Shown in pieces: positions 1-7,478 of a DNA stretch of 13,743 nucleotides; the first letter of the stretch is position 1; each line of letters opens with the position of its first letter. Under the pieces are notes generated by a model. It was not told where the DNA came from. It searched no databases and saw only the letters and a program-made list of their open reading frames with translations. The stretch comes from Kiritimatiellia bacterium (GTDB lineage Bacteria; Verrucomicrobiota; Kiritimatiellia; RFP12; UBA1067). The DNA is taken from positions 1-13,743 of the forward strand of contig CAJGDE010000052.1 in the NCBI GenBank assembly GCA_904502135.1, read 5' to 3'. The position numbers and the translations under genes were made by a program.

Positions 1-37
1 ATCAATGTATACAACAGATTATAGGGTTATTTGCTTT

Positions 38-112
38 AAGGCAGAGTTAATGCAACCCCTATGGATAAGGCAGATTCAATGCAACCAGGCAGAATGACAA
101 AGTAAATGCGAC
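38..112. repeat. Three imperfect direct repeats, about 20 nt
   Basis: Three related units read AAGGCAGAGTTAATGCAACC (38-57), AAGGCAGATTCAATGCAACC (67-86) and a longer variant beginning AGGCAGA and ending AAATGCGAC (87-112). The first two are 29 nt apart. A fourth copy lies inverted at 130-148 as the right arm of the adjacent hairpin. Several close copies of a 20-nt motif beside an inverted copy resemble the multiple terminal repeats of IS21-type transposons, or another protein-binding array. No transposase is visible, because the window begins here, so the origin is inference. Confidence 0.6.
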
Positions 113-152
113 TCCCCGCTTCGCGGGCAGTCGCATTTACTCTGTCTTGTCA
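95..152. repeat. Long hairpin ending the repeat cluster
   Basis: A 13-bp perfect stem (101-113 with 129-141) is followed inward by a C/C mismatch, a 5-bp CCCGC/GCGGG stem and a TTC loop. Outside it, TGACAA (95-100) can pair with TTGTCA (147-152) across a 5-nt bulge. Neither side has a T-run, so it does not look like an intrinsic terminator. Its arms are copies of the neighbouring direct repeat, so it probably arose from that repeat family. It is the only strong structure in the gene-free bases 1-217 apart from the promoter. Confidence 0.7.
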
Positions 153-199
153 CCATTTTAATTGATACGCCTGAAGCTGCATCCAGATGCACTAGTTTT

Positions 200-208
200 T
201 GATATAAT
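200..208 (+). promoter_or_regulatory. Extended -10 promoter of the AEC permease gene
   Basis: TGATATAAT is a perfect extended -10 element (TGnTATAAT). No convincing -35 hexamer lies 16-18 bp upstream, as is common for extended -10 promoters. Expected initiation is near 215-216, only 2-3 nt before the ATG at 218, so the mRNA would be leaderless or nearly so. Consistent with this, no Shine-Dalgarno sequence precedes the start. Confidence 0.6.
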
Positions 209-217
209 TTGCGGCTT

Positions 218-1138
218 ATGGAAAATATCATAACAGTTGCTACTCAAGTTTCAATTCTTTTTGTGCTAATGGCGGTCGGTTTTACCGCCGCCAAGAAAAA
301 AATTCTCAACGACGCCTCCATCAAGGGGCTCGTCGACATCCTTCTTCTTATCGTCACGCCCTGCATAATCATAGACGTATTTCAGCGACCTTACGATCCG
401 TCGAAATTAAATTCGCTCTGTATCGCTTTTGGAATCTGCATTCTGGCCCATCTTTTAGCCATCTGCATTTCATTGATATTCATCCGTCACCGCAAAGAAA
501 AAACTCGTGTTGTTTTAAACACAGCTACCGTTTTTTCGAACGCCGGCTTTATGGGTATTCCGCTTGAACAGGCGATTCTCGGAGACGAAGGCGTATTCTT
601 CGGTATTATTTATGTTGTTGTATTCAACCTTTTCATCTGGAGCTGGGGTCTATGGATTATGGGCGGGAAACCCAACATAAGACAAATGCTGGTCAATCCG
701 GGAACAATCGGACTTTTTGTGGGACTTCCTCTATTTTTCCTTTCGATAAAATTACCTGAAATAGTAAGTAAGCCCATACATATGCTATCCCAACTAAATA
801 CGCCCGTGCCAATGATCATAATCGGCTATTATTTGGCCAGTGCGAATTTCTCTTCAGTCCTTAAAACCCCTGCCGCTTGGCTATCGATTTCAATTAGGCT
901 GTTTTTCTTTCCCCTGCTCCTTATTGCGCTCATACTGCCTTTCAGAAACGTGCTTGATAGAACAATGATGCTTGCAATAATCACGGCTGCGTCTGCTCCT
1001 GTAGCGGCGATGATTTCGATGTTCGCCGCCAAATACAACCGCGACATCGATATTTCAGTCAGCATCGTCAGCTCCTCAACGCTTTTGAGCATACTCACGA
1101 TACCTATCGTCATAGCGATAGCGATGAAGCTGCTTTAA
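218..1138 (+). CDS. AEC-family (auxin efflux carrier-like) permease
   Basis: An inner-membrane transporter of the auxin efflux carrier family (Pfam Mem_trans), 306 aa from the ATG at 218. In bacteria this family includes exporters of malate and other organic acids; the substrate here is unknown. About ten hydrophobic segments are visible, in two blocks of five: roughly residues 5-25, 35-56, 64-87, 94-115, 120-143, 158-175, 195-210, 220-245, 250-272 and 282-303. The family signature is present as NAGFMGIPL near residue 105 and in the helix rich in small residues APVAAMISMFAA near 260. An in-frame TTG at 209 lies inside the -10/start region, so the ATG is preferred. The gene is the only plus-strand gene and ends in a stop codon that overlaps the stop of apbE. 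Confidence 0.85.
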   Translation: MENIITVATQVSILFVLMAVGFTAAKKKILNDASIKGLVDILLLIVTPCIIIDVFQRPYDPSKLNSLCIAFGICILAHLLAICISLIFIRHRKEKTRVVLNTATVFSNAGFMGIPLEQAILGDEGVFFGIIYVVVFNLFIWSWGLWIMGGKPNIRQMLVNPGTIGLFVGLPLFFLSIKLPEIVSKPIHMLSQLNTPVPMIIIGYYLASANFSSVLKTPAAWLSISIRLFFFPLLLIALILPFRNVLDRTMMLAIITAASAPVAAMISMFAAKYNRDIDISVSIVSSSTLLSILTIPIVIAIAMKLL

Positions 1139-1908
1139 TTCGTCGGAAAAGAAAATATCGCCTGCGCCCGGGAAGCGTGAGAACGCAAGAATCGCCTGCC
1201 TTCTTCGTCGCCCAATATAAAAAGAACGGTCGAAAGCGCATCGGCCATCATGGCAGATGAAGGGTGAATGACACTTACGGATTTAAACGACGGCTTCATC
1301 TCTTCGCCTGTGCGGGCATCTTTTATATGGCCACCTCTAAAATACCTTGCGCTCGTCGCCACTGCAGCCGAATTTGACAACACAAATGAATCTTGCGAAT
1401 AAGCTATGCCTATGCGCCAATCGCCTCCGACAGCCCTAAGGTTTCCGCCAAGGTCTATCAATATGCGCTGAGTGACAGAAGCGCCAATCGCCTCCACCGC
1501 AAGATCTATCGCATAGCCCTTCGCTATCGCGCCTAGATCTAAAGTGTTTGTCCCGCGCCATCTCGGATTGAACGCACCTTCCGTAATTATTCGCATACGA
1601 AAGGCTTCTTCATAACACTTTCTGACTAAAGGGTCGGCTTTCTCGACAACCTCATCATCGCTTAAGCGCGCAAGGCGTCTTATTTCACTATCCGGATCAT
1701 GCGCATTTAAAAGTTTTTCGACTCTGGAGAAAACGCCTTTGACCGTCTCGACTATTTCAGCATCTTTTTCGCCATCAAACTGAATCGCGGCCACAGTTCC
1801 CATGCTCGGCCATTCAACCCGCTCGATGGAGCGTGAGTTCAGGCGATCGCATCCCGCCAGAAATACCCCAAGCGCAAGCTGAGCGCAAAAAAGCGCGCAC
1901 CTTTTCAT
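1135..1908 (-). CDS. apbE: ApbE-like FAD:protein FMN transferase, lipoprotein
   Basis: Predicted FAD:protein FMN transferase, which attaches FMN to threonine residues of exported or membrane proteins such as Rnf/Nqr subunits. From the chosen ATG at 1908 it is 257 aa and starts with a lipoprotein signal (MKRC, hydrophobic core, lipobox LAGC with Cys20), so it should be membrane-anchored outside the cytoplasm. Visible motifs are SMGT (35-38), LDLGAIAKGYAID (123-135), DLGGNLRAVG (152-161), AVATSARY (182-189), HIKDARTG (194-201) and ADALST (222-227), whose Asp and Thr match the metal-binding pair. It is shorter than typical ApbE (about 320-350 aa): the segment normally lying between the GxFNP and DLGAIAKG motifs is nearly absent. 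The frame stays open further upstream inside parC, but only this start gives a proper signal peptide. The start lies 7 nt after the parC stop, suggesting coupled translation. No flavinylated target is in the window. Confidence 0.85.
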   Translation of the reverse strand: MKRCALFCAQLALGVFLAGCDRLNSRSIERVEWPSMGTVAAIQFDGEKDAEIVETVKGVFSRVEKLLNAHDPDSEIRRLARLSDDEVVEKADPLVRKCYEEAFRMRIITEGAFNPRWRGTNTLDLGAIAKGYAIDLAVEAIGASVTQRILIDLGGNLRAVGGDWRIGIAYSQDSFVLSNSAAVATSARYFRGGHIKDARTGEEMKPSFKSVSVIHPSSAMMADALSTVLFILGDEEGRRFLRSHASRAQAIFSFPTN

Positions 1909-1915
1909 ACCCCCA

Positions 1916-4099
1916 TCAATCAAGCACACCCTTTGAAGGAGTTTCATTATTATCCCACCAAGAGCCCTTTGACGAAGATATGCGCTGAATCGGCTTCGTG
2001 GAAAGCTGCTTGCCTTTAGTTCCAGCGCCGCGGATCTCGACGACATCGCGAAGTTCGCTCTTCCCCGTTTCTACATTCACGCGCTTAACCTGCTCTTTGG
2101 GAAGAAAATGCTGCTGATGGATTTTCTGGCCTTTGGCCGGCTTATACTTCACGTAAAGCGTATCGGGGCAGCCCTCCTGAAGGAAAAGAATTTTCGTCTT
2201 ACCTTTTGCAGGCACAAGCCGATACTCTTTATTGCGGATAAGCCCACCGAACGTAAAGCGCTTTATGTAACTAAAGCCGTAATTACCCTCTTCGTATACG
2301 AGAGTGAAATCTCGACTGTCGCGGTCTTTCTCCTGATTGTACCTGAGAACCGTCAAAAGATCTTTGTCCACAAAGAGCTTATCCTCAGGAAGAACCTTTT
2401 TAAACCTGCCGTCCTTCCAGATAAGCAGAAGCTCATCGAGCGACGAACATTTGAAAAGCTCATCCCCTCCGCGGATTCCGGAGCCGATATAATGATTTTC
2501 TCTATCCCACTTGACAGTAAGTTCCGTAGCCGTTATCGCCCTTACATCAACCTCTTCAAAGGCGCCCTTCGCTACGGTTGTAAGACGGGGATATTTTTTC
2601 TTATAGGCCGAAATGAGCGCTTTAAGATACTTGACCGTAAAAGCTCTCAAATGAACGAGATTATCCTTTACCTCGGCCTCTTCTTTGAGGACATCCTCTA
2701 TCTCCTGCCTGTTTTTGCTGATGTCGAACTGCGAGATGCGGCGTATCTGAAGTTTTAAAAGGCGTTCCACGTCCTCATCCGTGACATCACGTCTCAACTC
2801 GGCTCTAAAAGGCTTAAAGCCGCTCTTGACGGCGCTTTGCACGCCCTCCATCGTCTTTTCCTCTTCAATGCGCTTATAGATGCGCTCTTCAATAAAGATT
2901 CTGTCGAGCGTGCGCGCATGGAAAAGATCGTCCAGCTCTCCAAGGCGTATCTCCTGCTCGCGTTTGACCAAAAAGAGAAGTCTTTCAACGTTCTTCTTCA
3001 AAATCTCTTTAACCGTCATCATCCTGGGCCGCCCGGCGTCGAGCACTATCGGCCTTGACGATATAGACTTTTCGCAAGATGTAAACGCGTAGAGCGCCGT
3101 GATCGCCTTCTCTTGACTGGCTCCAGTCTGAAGTTCCAGTTCGATACGAACCTCTTCGCTTGTTAAATCGTGTATCTTTCTGACAGGAACCTTTTTCTTT
3201 TTAATCGCCTCTTCAATTGAAGTGGAAAGCGAGTCCGTCGTCTCCCCCCACGGCAGCTCGGTAATAACAAGACGGTTCTTGTCTTCTTTCTCGATCTTCG
3301 CGCGGACTTTCACCTTTCCTGTGCCGTCGGCATATTCGCTTACATCCATTATGCCGCCGAGCTGAAAATCAGGATAAAGATCAAAAGGCTTATTCTGTAT
3401 AATGGAAATTTCAGCTTCAAGAAGCTCGATGAAGTTGTGCGGCAATATCGCCGTGGAAAGACCAACTGCGATACCGTCGGCACCCATCATTAAAAGTAAA
3501 GGTATCTTGGCCGGCAGATATACAGGCTCTTCTTTTCGCCCATCGTAATTAGGAACGAACTCTGTGGTCTTCTTGTTGAAGATTTCTTTGCGCGCAAGAT
3601 CGGTCAACCGGCATTCAATATATCGGGTCGCGGCATGCGGAAGCCCCGTATAAAGAGAGCCGTAGTTTCCTTGGCCGTCGATAAGATATCCCTTACCCTC
3701 ACCCCAGAGTTTATTGGCGAGAACCACGATCGCATCCCCGATGGAAGCGTCACCGTGCGGATGATACTGCATCGCATGACCGACAATATTCGCCACCTTC
3801 GTATATCGCCCGTCATCCTTCTCCCACAGAGAATGGAGAATTCGCCTTTGCACAGGCTTCAAGCCGTCTTCAATCGCCGGAATTGCGCGAGAGCAGATGA
3901 CATAGGCGGAATATTGTTTGAAGTTGTAATCGTAAAGTTCACGCATGGGACCGGAGCCGGTCAGAATTTTAGAGACTGCCGTCTGCACAGGCGCACTTTC
4001 CGCAGAAACGCTTCCGGACGCCGCGGGCGAGGCGAACATATCTAAATTATCGAACAGACTCGGCGGTTCAGAACCCTTTGATTTATCTTTCTTGGCCAT
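1916..4099 (-). CDS. parC: DNA topoisomerase IV subunit A-like protein
   Basis: Type IIA topoisomerase breakage-reunion subunit (ParC/GyrA superfamily), 727 aa, which cleaves and rejoins double-stranded DNA together with an ATPase subunit. Residues 1-50 are a polar, low-complexity leader. The winged-helix core follows with GLKPVQRRIL (79-88), YHPHGD (112-117) and the AATRYIE context of the catalytic tyrosine, Tyr160. The tower/coiled-coil region spans roughly 340-480. The C-terminal part is short and lysine-rich, and I see no GyrA box (QRRGGKG), which favours ParC over GyrA. No parE or gyrB lies in the window, so the partner must be elsewhere. The start is supported by AGGG just upstream of the ATG (4103-4106). 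It follows uxaA by 44 nt, a gap with no clear terminator, and its stop lies 7 nt before apbE. Calling it GyrA-like instead of ParC cannot be excluded. Confidence 0.88.
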   Translation of the reverse strand: MAKKDKSKGSEPPSLFDNLDMFASPAASGSVSAESAPVQTAVSKILTGSGPMRELYDYNFKQYSAYVICSRAIPAIEDGLKPVQRRILHSLWEKDDGRYTKVANIVGHAMQYHPHGDASIGDAIVVLANKLWGEGKGYLIDGQGNYGSLYTGLPHAATRYIECRLTDLARKEIFNKKTTEFVPNYDGRKEEPVYLPAKIPLLLMMGADGIAVGLSTAILPHNFIELLEAEISIIQNKPFDLYPDFQLGGIMDVSEYADGTGKVKVRAKIEKEDKNRLVITELPWGETTDSLSTSIEEAIKKKKVPVRKIHDLTSEEVRIELELQTGASQEKAITALYAFTSCEKSISSRPIVLDAGRPRMMTVKEILKKNVERLLFLVKREQEIRLGELDDLFHARTLDRIFIEERIYKRIEEEKTMEGVQSAVKSGFKPFRAELRRDVTDEDVERLLKLQIRRISQFDISKNRQEIEDVLKEEAEVKDNLVHLRAFTVKYLKALISAYKKKYPRLTTVAKGAFEEVDVRAITATELTVKWDRENHYIGSGIRGGDELFKCSSLDELLLIWKDGRFKKVLPEDKLFVDKDLLTVLRYNQEKDRDSRDFTLVYEEGNYGFSYIKRFTFGGLIRNKEYRLVPAKGKTKILFLQEGCPDTLYVKYKPAKGQKIHQQHFLPKEQVKRVNVETGKSELRDVVEIRGAGTKGKQLSTKPIQRISSSKGSWWDNNETPSKGVLD

Positions 4100-4143
4100 A
4101 TCCCTGAACTAAAATTCAAAATTATCTTTGTTTGCAAACGCCG

Positions 4144-5508
4144 TCATAACGTCACGCCGTCTTTAAAGATGGCTATGCCGCAGGCTTTTTCTATTTCGTT
4201 TCGAGCTTTTTCTCCAGAGGCGATAGACATTACCTTGGAGGCAAACTCCTCAACATCTGTTTTCGCCATGGCATCCCAATCGATCCAATGGGGCTTATTG
4301 GCGGCAAGCGTTGAATTTGTAGCGATCTTCATTGTGGGTACAACCGTTCCGAACGGAGTCCCTCGCCCTGTCGTGAAAAGAATTATATGACAGCCTGAAG
4401 CCGCCAGCACCGTGGAGGCGACAAGATCATTGCCGGGCCCCGTCAGAAGCGAAAGACCTGGCGATTTAACCTTCTCGGCATAATCCAAAACATCGACAAC
4501 GGTTGATGAGCCGCCCTTCTGCACACACCCGAGAGACTTATCTTCCAGCGTCGTTATTCCGCCGGCTTTGTTGCCCGGCGAAGGATTTTCATAACACACC
4601 TGGCCGTGACTTTCATAATAGCGCTTAAAATCATTTATCATTTTAACGCACTTCTCGAAAGTTTCGCGATCTTTACAACGGTTCATAAGCAGCGTCTCGG
4701 CGCCGAACATTTCGGGCACTTCCGTCAAAACGCTAGACCCCCCGCGCGCAATAAGCCAATCGGAAAAACGGCCGACAAGAGGATTTGCCGTAAGACCTGA
4801 AAATCCATCAGACCCGCCGCACTTAAGCCCTACAATAAGCTCACTTACGTCAACCTCTTCGCGGGCATCAACACGGTCGGTCTCAAGCTCCTTTATTAGG
4901 CGAAGGCCTTCTTCAAATTCATCCCCCGCTTCCTGCGCAAGCATGAAACGGATATTAAGAGCGCTTACATCACCAAGTCTCGCCTTGAAACTCTCAAGCG
5001 TGTTGTTTTCACACCCTAAAGCGACGACAAGAACGCCACCCGCGTTAGGATGATGGCAAAGCGCGGCGAGAAGATTCGCCGTCATCTCGTGATCTTCTCC
5101 GAGCTGACTGCAGCCATACGGATGAGTAAGGGCAATGCCGCCGCAACTTTCGGCCAAGCGTTCGCAAAGATTGTTGACGCACCCCACAGTAGGCACGACC
5201 CAGATTTCGTTTCTGATGCCGATACGGCCGCTCTTGCGCCTGTAAGCCAAGATCTTGGGAACTTCGCCCTCAAAAGACGCAAGCGCCTCTTCTGCGCCTT
5301 TTACCGGCTTATATTCATATTCAAGAACATCCGCAAGATTGGTCTTGACATTGTGAACATGAACATGGCTTCCCGCGGAGATATCCTCTGTCGCGTGACC
5401 GATGGGCATACCATACTTAATGACGCTTTCTCCGGCTTTGATATCCTTAAGCGCGTACTTGTGCCCGTCTTCACGGACCTCAACATTATCCTTGGGATTA
5501 ATTACCAT
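4144..5508 (-). CDS. uxaA: Altronate dehydratase, UxaA family
   Basis: Predicted cytoplasmic sugar-acid dehydratase of the UxaA/GarD family, 454 aa. UxaA converts D-altronate to 2-keto-3-deoxygluconate in galacturonate catabolism and depends on Fe2+ or Mn2+. The N-terminal 75 or so residues form a SAF domain (GESVIKYGMPIGHA, then VHVHNVKT). The main domain carries NEIWVVPTVGCVNN (about 102-115), THPYGCSQLGEDHE, LGCENNT, GLKCGGSDGFSGLTANP, CYENPSPGNKAGGITTLEDKS (about 306-326) and TTGRGTPFG. Both domains are fused here, whereas some bacteria split them. The start overlaps the end of argC by 11 nt, with no separate Shine-Dalgarno sequence, so translation is probably coupled. No other hexuronate genes (uxaB, uxaC, kdgK, kdgA) are nearby, which is unusual. 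A related galactarate- or other aldarate-specific enzyme is possible. Confidence 0.88.
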   Translation of the reverse strand: MVINPKDNVEVREDGHKYALKDIKAGESVIKYGMPIGHATEDISAGSHVHVHNVKTNLADVLEYEYKPVKGAEEALASFEGEVPKILAYRRKSGRIGIRNEIWVVPTVGCVNNLCERLAESCGGIALTHPYGCSQLGEDHEMTANLLAALCHHPNAGGVLVVALGCENNTLESFKARLGDVSALNIRFMLAQEAGDEFEEGLRLIKELETDRVDAREEVDVSELIVGLKCGGSDGFSGLTANPLVGRFSDWLIARGGSSVLTEVPEMFGAETLLMNRCKDRETFEKCVKMINDFKRYYESHGQVCYENPSPGNKAGGITTLEDKSLGCVQKGGSSTVVDVLDYAEKVKSPGLSLLTGPGNDLVASTVLAASGCHIILFTTGRGTPFGTVVPTMKIATNSTLAANKPHWIDWDAMAKTDVEEFASKVMSIASGEKARNEIEKACGIAIFKDGVTL

Positions 5509-6424
5509 TTACAAGCCCGGTCGTTTCGTTAACTCCGATAACTATATTCATATTCTCAATAGCAGCCCCAGACGCTCCCTTGCCGAGATTATCAAAGCGC
5601 GCCACTAAAAGAATACGCTCATCGTTGCCATAGACGCTCACCTCCAGATCATCGCGCCCTGACAATTTCGATGAAGACAAAAACCCTTCTTCATCGGCAT
5701 TTTCGACATATTTGACAAGCCCCTGGCCGTAGTATGACTTATAAAGAGCTTTTATATCTTCAGCACTGCCGTTAAGATCAGCCGCAAAAACAGGAATGGA
5801 CACCTCCATGCCCGAATAATGAGGCGCTACAATCGGCATGAACGCCGGCGCTGTCTCAAGGCCGCAGACGGCGGAAATTTCAGGCAGGTGCTTGTGTGAC
5901 TGTGAAAGAGCGTATTGCCGAGCGCCTTTCTTAAGCTCATCAAGCTCGGCGTAATCAGCAATCATCTTTTTTCCGCCGCCAGAAAAGCCGGTAAGCGAAG
6001 TCGCCGCAAGCTTCACATCTTTGTTCAAAAGGCCCTTGCGGATAAGAGGCTCGATAAGCGCGATAAAGCCGCTTGCGTGACACCCAGGGTTCGCAATGCG
6101 CTTTGAAGAGGCGATTCTCTGACGATAGCCTTCAAGTTCTGGAAATCCATACGCCCAGTCCGGCGACGTGCGGTGCGCGGTGGAAGTGTCAATGACGACG
6201 GTAGCGTCATTTTCGACAAATGTCACAGCCTCCTTCGCCGCCGCATCCGGCAGGCACAGAAACGCCACATCGGCCGAATTTAACATGTCGCGACGCGCTG
6301 ACGGATCTTTACGCAGTTCTTCCGCAAGAGTGAGGAGCTCAAGATCGGCACGCCCCTGGAGGCGCTCACGAATCCTAAGCCCCGTCGTTCCGGCGCTCCC
6401 GTCAATAAATATCTTCTTTCTCAT
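5498..6424 (-). CDS. argC: N-acetyl-gamma-glutamyl-phosphate reductase, type 2
   Basis: ArgC reduces N-acetylglutamyl-5-phosphate to N-acetylglutamate semialdehyde with NADPH, the third step of arginine synthesis. From the ATG at 6424 it is 308 aa, the length of the short (type 2) ArgC class. The nucleotide-binding loop GSAGTTG lies at 9-15, and the catalytic cysteine in NPGCHASG is Cys115. Further conserved blocks are SLTGFSGGGKK, KHLPEI, APHYSGM and a C-terminal DNLGKGASGAA segment. The frame extends upstream to 6466 inside guaA, but the start at 6424 gives a clean ATGA overlap with the guaA stop, a GAGTGGGA sequence just upstream, and a protein beginning directly at the Rossmann strand. 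No other arg genes are in the window. Confidence 0.93.
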   Translation of the reverse strand: MRKKIFIDGSAGTTGLRIRERLQGRADLELLTLAEELRKDPSARRDMLNSADVAFLCLPDAAAKEAVTFVENDATVVIDTSTAHRTSPDWAYGFPELEGYRQRIASSKRIANPGCHASGFIALIEPLIRKGLLNKDVKLAATSLTGFSGGGKKMIADYAELDELKKGARQYALSQSHKHLPEISAVCGLETAPAFMPIVAPHYSGMEVSIPVFAADLNGSAEDIKALYKSYYGQGLVKYVENADEEGFLSSSKLSGRDDLEVSVYGNDERILLVARFDNLGKGASGAAIENMNIVIGVNETTGLVNGN

Positions 6425-7416
6425 TCCCACTCGATCGTAGCAGGCGGTTTCGGTGTAATATCCCAAACGACACGATTGGCGCCCTTGACCTTTGTCGCGA
6501 TCTTCTGAGCGACGGAGACGACAAACTTGAAAGGAAGTTCGACGACACCCGCGTGAACGAACTGCGAAGTCGAGACAGCGCGAATGGCGATGACATAGCC
6601 AAACGTGCGGGCACCTTTTGTAACGCCTACCGACTTGACGTTCGTCATCACCGCAAAGAACTGCTGAGCCTTCTTATCGAGCTTGGCCTTGGCCATTTCA
6701 CTGCGGAAAACAAAATCGGCCTGACGCAGAATGTCGAGCTTCTCCTTCGTAAGCTCGCCCAAGCACCTAACTGCAAGCCCGGGACCCGGGAAAGGCTGGC
6801 GCATAACGAGCTCTTCGGGGATCCCAAGAGCTTTGCCTACTTTACGGACCTCATCCTTGTAAAGATATTTCACAGGCTCGACAAGACCTTCAAATCCGAG
6901 ATCTTCTGGAAGTCCGCCGACATTGTGGTGAGCCTTGACGGCTTTATGTCCGCCGACGCCCGACTCGATGATATCCGGATAAATCGTACCCTGACCGAGA
7001 AATTCAATCTTGCCGAGCTTCTTGGCCTCTTCTTCAAAAACGCGAACGAACTCTCCGCCGATAATCTTGCGCTTCTGTTCAGGGTCCGTAACGCCCTTAG
7101 CCTTGTCGAGAAAGCGCTTTTCAGCGTCTATCTGAATGAGGTTAATGCCGAACTTGCCCTTGAAAACTTTTTTGATTTCCTTCGCTTCGTTAAGGCGCAT
7201 ACAACCGTGATCGACAAAAACGCAGGTAAGCTGCTTGCCGATCGCCTTCTGAAGAAGAACGGCGCAAACAGAGCTGTCAACACCGCCGGACATGGCCAGC
7301 AGAACCTTCTTGTCGCCGACCTGGCGGCGAATCTCTTCAATTTCGTTTTTGATGTATTTTTTGGCATTAAAGGTCTTGCCGATCTTCGCCAAACGCTCTT
7401 TTTCGACTTTTGTCAT
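6421..7416 (-). CDS. guaA: GMP synthetase, ATP-pyrophosphatase part only
   Basis: This is the synthetase half of GMP synthase, 331 aa. It adenylates XMP and aminates it to GMP. The ATP-pyrophosphatase P-loop SGGVDSS lies at 43-49, followed by FVDHGCMRLNEA, the QGTIYPDIIES and HHNVGGLP blocks, and RQPFPGPGLAVR. The dimerisation domain ends in the typical KPPATIEWE. The glutamine amidotransferase domain of normal bacterial GuaA (about 200 N-terminal residues) is missing; the protein begins at the inter-domain linker. Truncation is unlikely because the ATG at 7416 has a good AGAGGA ribosome site 8 nt upstream and its own promoter, and only 62 nt separate it from ribBA. It must use free ammonia or a separate GATase subunit, as in the two-subunit archaeal enzyme. 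Confidence 0.93.
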   Translation of the reverse strand: MTKVEKERLAKIGKTFNAKKYIKNEIEEIRRQVGDKKVLLAMSGGVDSSVCAVLLQKAIGKQLTCVFVDHGCMRLNEAKEIKKVFKGKFGINLIQIDAEKRFLDKAKGVTDPEQKRKIIGGEFVRVFEEEAKKLGKIEFLGQGTIYPDIIESGVGGHKAVKAHHNVGGLPEDLGFEGLVEPVKYLYKDEVRKVGKALGIPEELVMRQPFPGPGLAVRCLGELTKEKLDILRQADFVFRSEMAKAKLDKKAQQFFAVMTNVKSVGVTKGARTFGYVIAIRAVSTSQFVHAGVVELPFKFVVSVAQKIATKVKGANRVVWDITPKPPATIEWE

Positions 7417-7457
7417 TGTTGTATTCCTCTTTTCGACCGTAATGGCCGATTGAAAAT

Positions 7458-7466
7458 ATTATATCA
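7458..7466 (-). promoter_or_regulatory. Extended -10 promoter of the guaA operon
   Basis: Read on the minus strand, the sequence is TGATATAAT, identical to the element before the AEC gene. Initiation would be near 7451, giving a leader of about 35 nt with an AGAGGA ribosome site before guaA. The -35 position has only a weak TTTTCT. The element sits in the 62-nt gap after ribBA, where no terminator is visible, so some readthrough from ileS-ribBA is possible. Confidence 0.6.
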
Positions 7467-7478
7467 AATCGTCGGATT

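Noticed and set aside
38..112. CRISPR array
   Set aside because: Only three imperfect units, with one 9-nt gap and one abutting pair; no spacers of regular length.
101..141. Intrinsic terminator
   Set aside because: The stem is strong but neither flank has a T-run; its arms belong to the neighbouring repeat family.
1909..2046. Longer apbE start inside parC
   Set aside because: The upstream extension would put 33-46 polar residues before the lipoprotein signal and spoil it; the ATG at 1908 gives a textbook signal and lipobox.
2108..2758. 216-codon plus-strand ORF opposite parC
   Set aside because: Shadow of parC; no start signals and no family resemblance.
5050..5532. 160-codon plus-strand ORF opposite uxaA and the end of argC
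   Set aside because: It crosses two conserved genes on the other strand and its product is not recognisable.
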